In this document: positions 61,309 to 64,000 of the stretch, one piece after another
Numbering within the stretch: the stretch's first letter is position 1
How the letters are laid out: every line of letters begins with the position of its first letter
Assembly (NCBI RefSeq): GCF_006346395.1
Contig: NZ_VDMS01000001.1
Coordinates: forward strand, 1,736,001-1,800,000
Direction: 5' to 3'
From: Nocardioides plantarum
GTDB lineage: Bacteria; Actinomycetota; Actinomycetes; Propionibacteriales; Nocardioidaceae
Length of the DNA: 64,000 nt
Program-made: the position numbers and the translations under genes
Notes under the pieces: model-generated
Databases searched by the model: none
Told to the model about the DNA's origin: nothing
The model's input: the letters and a program-made list of their open reading frames with translations, nothing else

Positions 61309-64000
61309 GCCTGTGGCAATTCGGGTGCCGTGTCGGCGAGCAAGGTGCCGCTCATGCTTTGGCGCGGGTTGTGCAGTGGATCGCTGTCGCTGATGGGCCA
61401 CTGGACGTCGTCGTCTTCGAGTTCGTCGCGGGTTAGCAACGGGCCCGCTAGGACCTCGGCCAGGCACTGCGCCATGTCTTCTTCGACGACGACGATTTGG
61501 TTGAGGATGGCGAGCAGGTTGCTCAGTTCATGCGACCAGTCGTTGGGCCATTGGGTTGCGTTGATGTGGTCGAGAGGTGACCGGTACTTCTTCTTGGGCT
61601 TGGCGAGCCTGAAGTCGAGCCAGGAGTCGAGGATTCGCGCACCTCCGACCGTGTACTCGGCTGCCTCGGGCAGGAGGCCCGTCCAGGTGCCTGCGCCGAG
61701 GTGCAGGGTGCTCGTGGTGGGGTCGTAGCGCCATGCGTCGGGCATCGCGTTGCCGACGGAGGTGGCGTAGACGGGGTGTGGGCCGAGGGCGGGGTCGCGC
61801 ACGTCGGTGTATCGGTCGGGGTGGGACCCGGCTTCGCCGTAGGTGTGTAGCCATTGGATGTGACGTCCGAGGATTCGTGCCTTGTTCCAAAGGGTGGGGT
61901 CTGTGGTGATCGGGATGCGGATGCCCGGTGTGCGGAGTTGCTCGTCGAATTGGGCCAGGTATCCGGTGTGTCCGGCGATTCCTGCGGCGTAGTCGAAGAT
62001 GTCGCTTCCGGTTACGGGCGTTGAGAGATGCCGGGTGAGCGCGGAATGCAGGCCGGGAGCGGTGTTGGGGGTTCCGTCGGGGTGGAGCAGCGGAAGGGTT
62101 CGTCCGCCGCCGCTGCCTCGGAAGTGATGCACGTCGGGGATGAGGCTGGAGTAGACGAGTCCGGGTCCCTGCCTGGGGTGCTCTGAATGCAGTTCGACAG
62201 CGAATACTTGGCCTGGGATGCGACCTTCCCACAGCGTCGGTGACGGCTGGTTGATCAGTCGTGAGTCCGCTACGACCCACTGCCTGTCGAGGAACCGGTA
62301 TCCGCACCTGACTGTGTGTGCTTCGGTGAGCATGGGGATCGAGTTGAACGGTGTTGTCGAGTTCTGTTCAGTGCCCGGTCCTCCCAGCGGTGCCTTGACC
62401 TTGGTCAAGGTTGCGTCGCGCTGTTCGACGAACTTGGCTGCCTTGGTCTCGGGGTTGGTTTCGTTGACGAGGTCCCGCAATCGCTCTTCGAGGACGGTCG
62501 GGTCAGGGGCGTAGATCCAGCCTCGTCCGGCCATGATGCCGTTGCGTCGCCATGGCAGTAGGTCGTCGGCGGCGGGGTAGGTGTCCCAGTCGTCGTTCGG
62601 TGCTGGGGTGAGTGGGGCGGTCCATCCGTCGCGGGTTGACACCCACCGGTTGTCGTCGAAGGTTAGTGAAGCCAGTTGGTCGAACTTGTTCTGGCGGGTG
62701 CCGTGGAGGTCGATGTACTTGATGTCGGCGGGGGTGTTGGGGTCGGTGCCTTCGCGACGAAGGAAGATTCCGATGACCACGGGGGTCTCGATGGCGAAGA
62801 CTGCGTTGGCTGGTGGGGGTTGCTTGCCTTCGGGGGTGATGTTGATGATCCAGCCGTGCGAGCAGGTCCGGCGGAGGTACTCCCGCATTCCTCTGAATCC
62901 GGGACCGGCGAGGTATCCGGCTGCGGTGATGAAGTTGACGATTCCGTTGCCGCCGTCGGTGACGTCGGGGGTGTTGGTCGACTCGAACACTTTCCAGGTC
63001 GCCCAGCGCCAGAAATAGGCATAGAGGTTCGATAGGTGTCGCTCGTGTCCGCCGTTTCCGTCGAGTTTGAACGCGTCGAGGGGGTGGTCGCCGGTGACGG
63101 GGTCCGTGCCGTTTTCGACCCAGCCCCCGGCACCACCGGCGTGGTCCTTATAGGGCGGGTTTCCGATGCAGACTTGGATGTTGCGTTCGCGCTTCATGCG
63201 GTTGGCCTGTTGCCTCTGGCGGGCGATGAGTTGTGCGGTGAAGGGGAGGTCGTCGTCGGAGGCAACGAACGGGTCTTCGAGGGTGTCTGCGACGTAGAGG
63301 TTCAGGCCGTCGCGCGGATGGCTCGCGCCCGCTTCGTTGATGGCTGCGCTGACACGGAGTTCTGCGACGGAGTAGGGCCCCGACTGCAGTTCGATGCCGT
63401 AGAGCCGTTGGACGGCACTGCTGACGGCTTCGGATGCGGCTCCTGGCCCGTACTGGGTGCTTGCTGATGAGGCGACGTGGCGCAGGATGGACAGCGGGTA
63501 CGTGCCGGTGCCCATGGCCGGGTCAATGATGGAGACGTTCGGGTTGCGGAGCCCTTCGGCTTTGCCGAGGTAGTCCTTCAACGCGATGTCGGTGAGTCGG
63601 ACCATGGAGTCGACGACTTCTACGGGGGTGTAGTAGGACCCTGACTTCTTTCGTTTCTCGGGGTCATAGCGAGCCAGGAAGTCTTCGTAGAGGTGGAGGT
63701 AGAGCGATTCGCCTCGACGTTCGAGACGGGTCCAGTCCGTTGCGGATAGGACCCGGATGATGATCTCGATCGCCGACCAGGTCGGAGTTCCGGCGACGTG
63801 CTCGGTGAGCAGGTTGAGCGCGCGACCCATGACGGTGTGGTTGTTCTCTAGGGCGCGGGCGACGTCGAAGATGCTGCCGTTCTCGATCTCGATGCCCTCG
63901 CTGAGCGCGAGGAGCAGAGCAAACACGACGGTCTGCGAGAAGCCGTCAGCGAACTCGTCGTCCTTCGCCTGCGGGAAGAGCAGCCTGCGCCAGTCCTTTG
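61305..64000 (-). CDS. Type ISP-like restriction-modification/N6-adenine methyltransferase protein (5' end outside window)
   Basis: At least 898 codons; the frame is open to the right edge (KDWRRLLFPQAKDDEFADGF, a type ISP-like segment). Motif I DPAMGTGTYPLSILRHV binds S-adenosylmethionine and IGNPPYKDH is catalytic motif IV of adenine-N6 methylases, preceded by YYTPVEVVDSMVRL. The C-terminal half (target recognition-like, SSLIPDVHHFRGSGGGRTLP, GYLAQFDEQLRTPGIRIPIT) matches large type ISP/BREX-like enzymes. A helicase/nuclease N-terminus would lie beyond the edge, so restriction activity cannot be judged. First visible gene of the minus-strand defence-type cluster. Confidence 0.85.
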   Translation of the reverse strand, partial: KDWRRLLFPQAKDDEFADGFSQTVVFALLLALSEGIEIENGSIFDVARALENNHTVMGRALNLLTEHVAGTPTWSAIEIIIRVLSATDWTRLERRGESLYLHLYEDFLARYDPEKRKKSGSYYTPVEVVDSMVRLTDIALKDYLGKAEGLRNPNVSIIDPAMGTGTYPLSILRHVASSASTQYGPGAASEAVSSAVQRLYGIELQSGPYSVAELRVSAAINEAGASHPRDGLNLYVADTLEDPFVASDDDLPFTAQLIARQRQQANRMKRERNIQVCIGNPPYKDHAGGAGGWVENGTDPVTGDHPLDAFKLDGNGGHERHLSNLYAYFWRWATWKVFESTNTPDVTDGGNGIVNFITAAGYLAGPGFRGMREYLRRTCSHGWIINITPEGKQPPPANAVFAIETPVVIGIFLRREGTDPNTPADIKYIDLHGTRQNKFDQLASLTFDDNRWVSTRDGWTAPLTPAPNDDWDTYPAADDLLPWRRNGIMAGRGWIYAPDPTVLEERLRDLVNETNPETKAAKFVEQRDATLTKVKAPLGGPGTEQNSTTPFNSIPMLTEAHTVRCGYRFLDRQWVVADSRLINQPSPTLWEGRIPGQVFAVELHSEHPRQGPGLVYSSLIPDVHHFRGSGGGRTLPLLHPDGTPNTAPGLHSALTRHLSTPVTGSDIFDYAAGIAGHTGYLAQFDEQLRTPGIRIPITTDPTLWNKARILGRHIQWLHTYGEAGSHPDRYTDVRDPALGPHPVYATSVGNAMPDAWRYDPTTSTLHLGAGTWTGLLPEAAEYTVGGARILDSWLDFRLAKPKKKYRSPLDHINATQWPNDWSHELSNLLAILNQIVVVEEDMAQCLAEVLAGPLLTRDELEDDDVQWPISDSDPLHNPRQSMSGTLLADTAPELPQA

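Overview
The window is high-GC actinobacterial DNA, most like Nocardioides or a relative in the Nocardioidaceae. The evidence is the strong G/C bias at third codon positions, many GTG starts, 4-bp ATGA/GTGA overlaps between co-directional genes, a WhiB regulator, a type VII (ESX) secretion locus and a 13E12-type DUF222/HNH gene. No rRNA genes and no CRISPR array were seen. RNA genes are tRNA-Pro(CGG), tRNA-Ser(GGA) and the small SRP RNA.

Layout. 0-2 kb: 3' end of an ECF sigma factor gene overlapping a beta-propeller membrane protein. 2-4.3 kb: a tightly overlapped minus-strand operon (DUF4177, RidA, NUDIX, metallo-beta-lactamase fold). 4.4-15.4 kb: apparently inserted accessory genes: HNH endonuclease, IS481-type transposase remnant, histidine kinase/NarL regulator with an MacB-type ABC exporter whose permease is truncated into a broken sigma factor gene, an NmrA-type reductase, a two-subunit CoA transferase and an IclR regulator. 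15.5-22.4 kb: two ArsA/Get3-like ATPases, WhiB, class A penicillin-binding protein, YqeY and metallophosphoesterase. Together with the 2-4.3 kb operon this matches the mycobacterial Rv3677c-Rv3683 neighbourhood. 22.5-30.2 kb: tRNA-Pro, membrane protein, asd, ask, DUF5063, recR, ybaB, dnaX, SRP RNA, tRNA-Ser. 30.2-40.9 kb: ESX locus (mycP, eccB, eccD, two WXG100 genes, a second EccD-like gene, divergent eccC). 40.9-53.97 kb: mixed metabolism, including a flavoprotein gene under a perfect KstR-type operator, a cation/proton antiporter, an aminotransferase, a WXG-like/EspG-like/pseudo-hydrolase module and a MoxR/VWA pair.

54-64 kb looks acquired: codon usage is visibly less G/C-biased. It holds a small secreted disulfide-type protein beside an ABC transporter and two membrane proteins, an Arr-like ADP-ribosyltransferase, and a minus-strand defence-type cluster: type ISP-like methyltransferase (runs off the window), a 130-residue unknown, an HTH-type protein, an ImmA/IrrE metallopeptidase, then a DUF1883-TIR protein. 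This cluster is the best candidate for an undescribed system.

The intergenic DNA is unusually repeat-rich. It contains a 9x15-bp array translated as the C-terminal tail of a CoA transferase subunit, a 115-bp tandem duplication, a pair of 97-bp direct repeats, a 32-bp tandem repeat and a dispersed inverted REP-like family. All identifications come from reading motifs and gene order; no database search was run.
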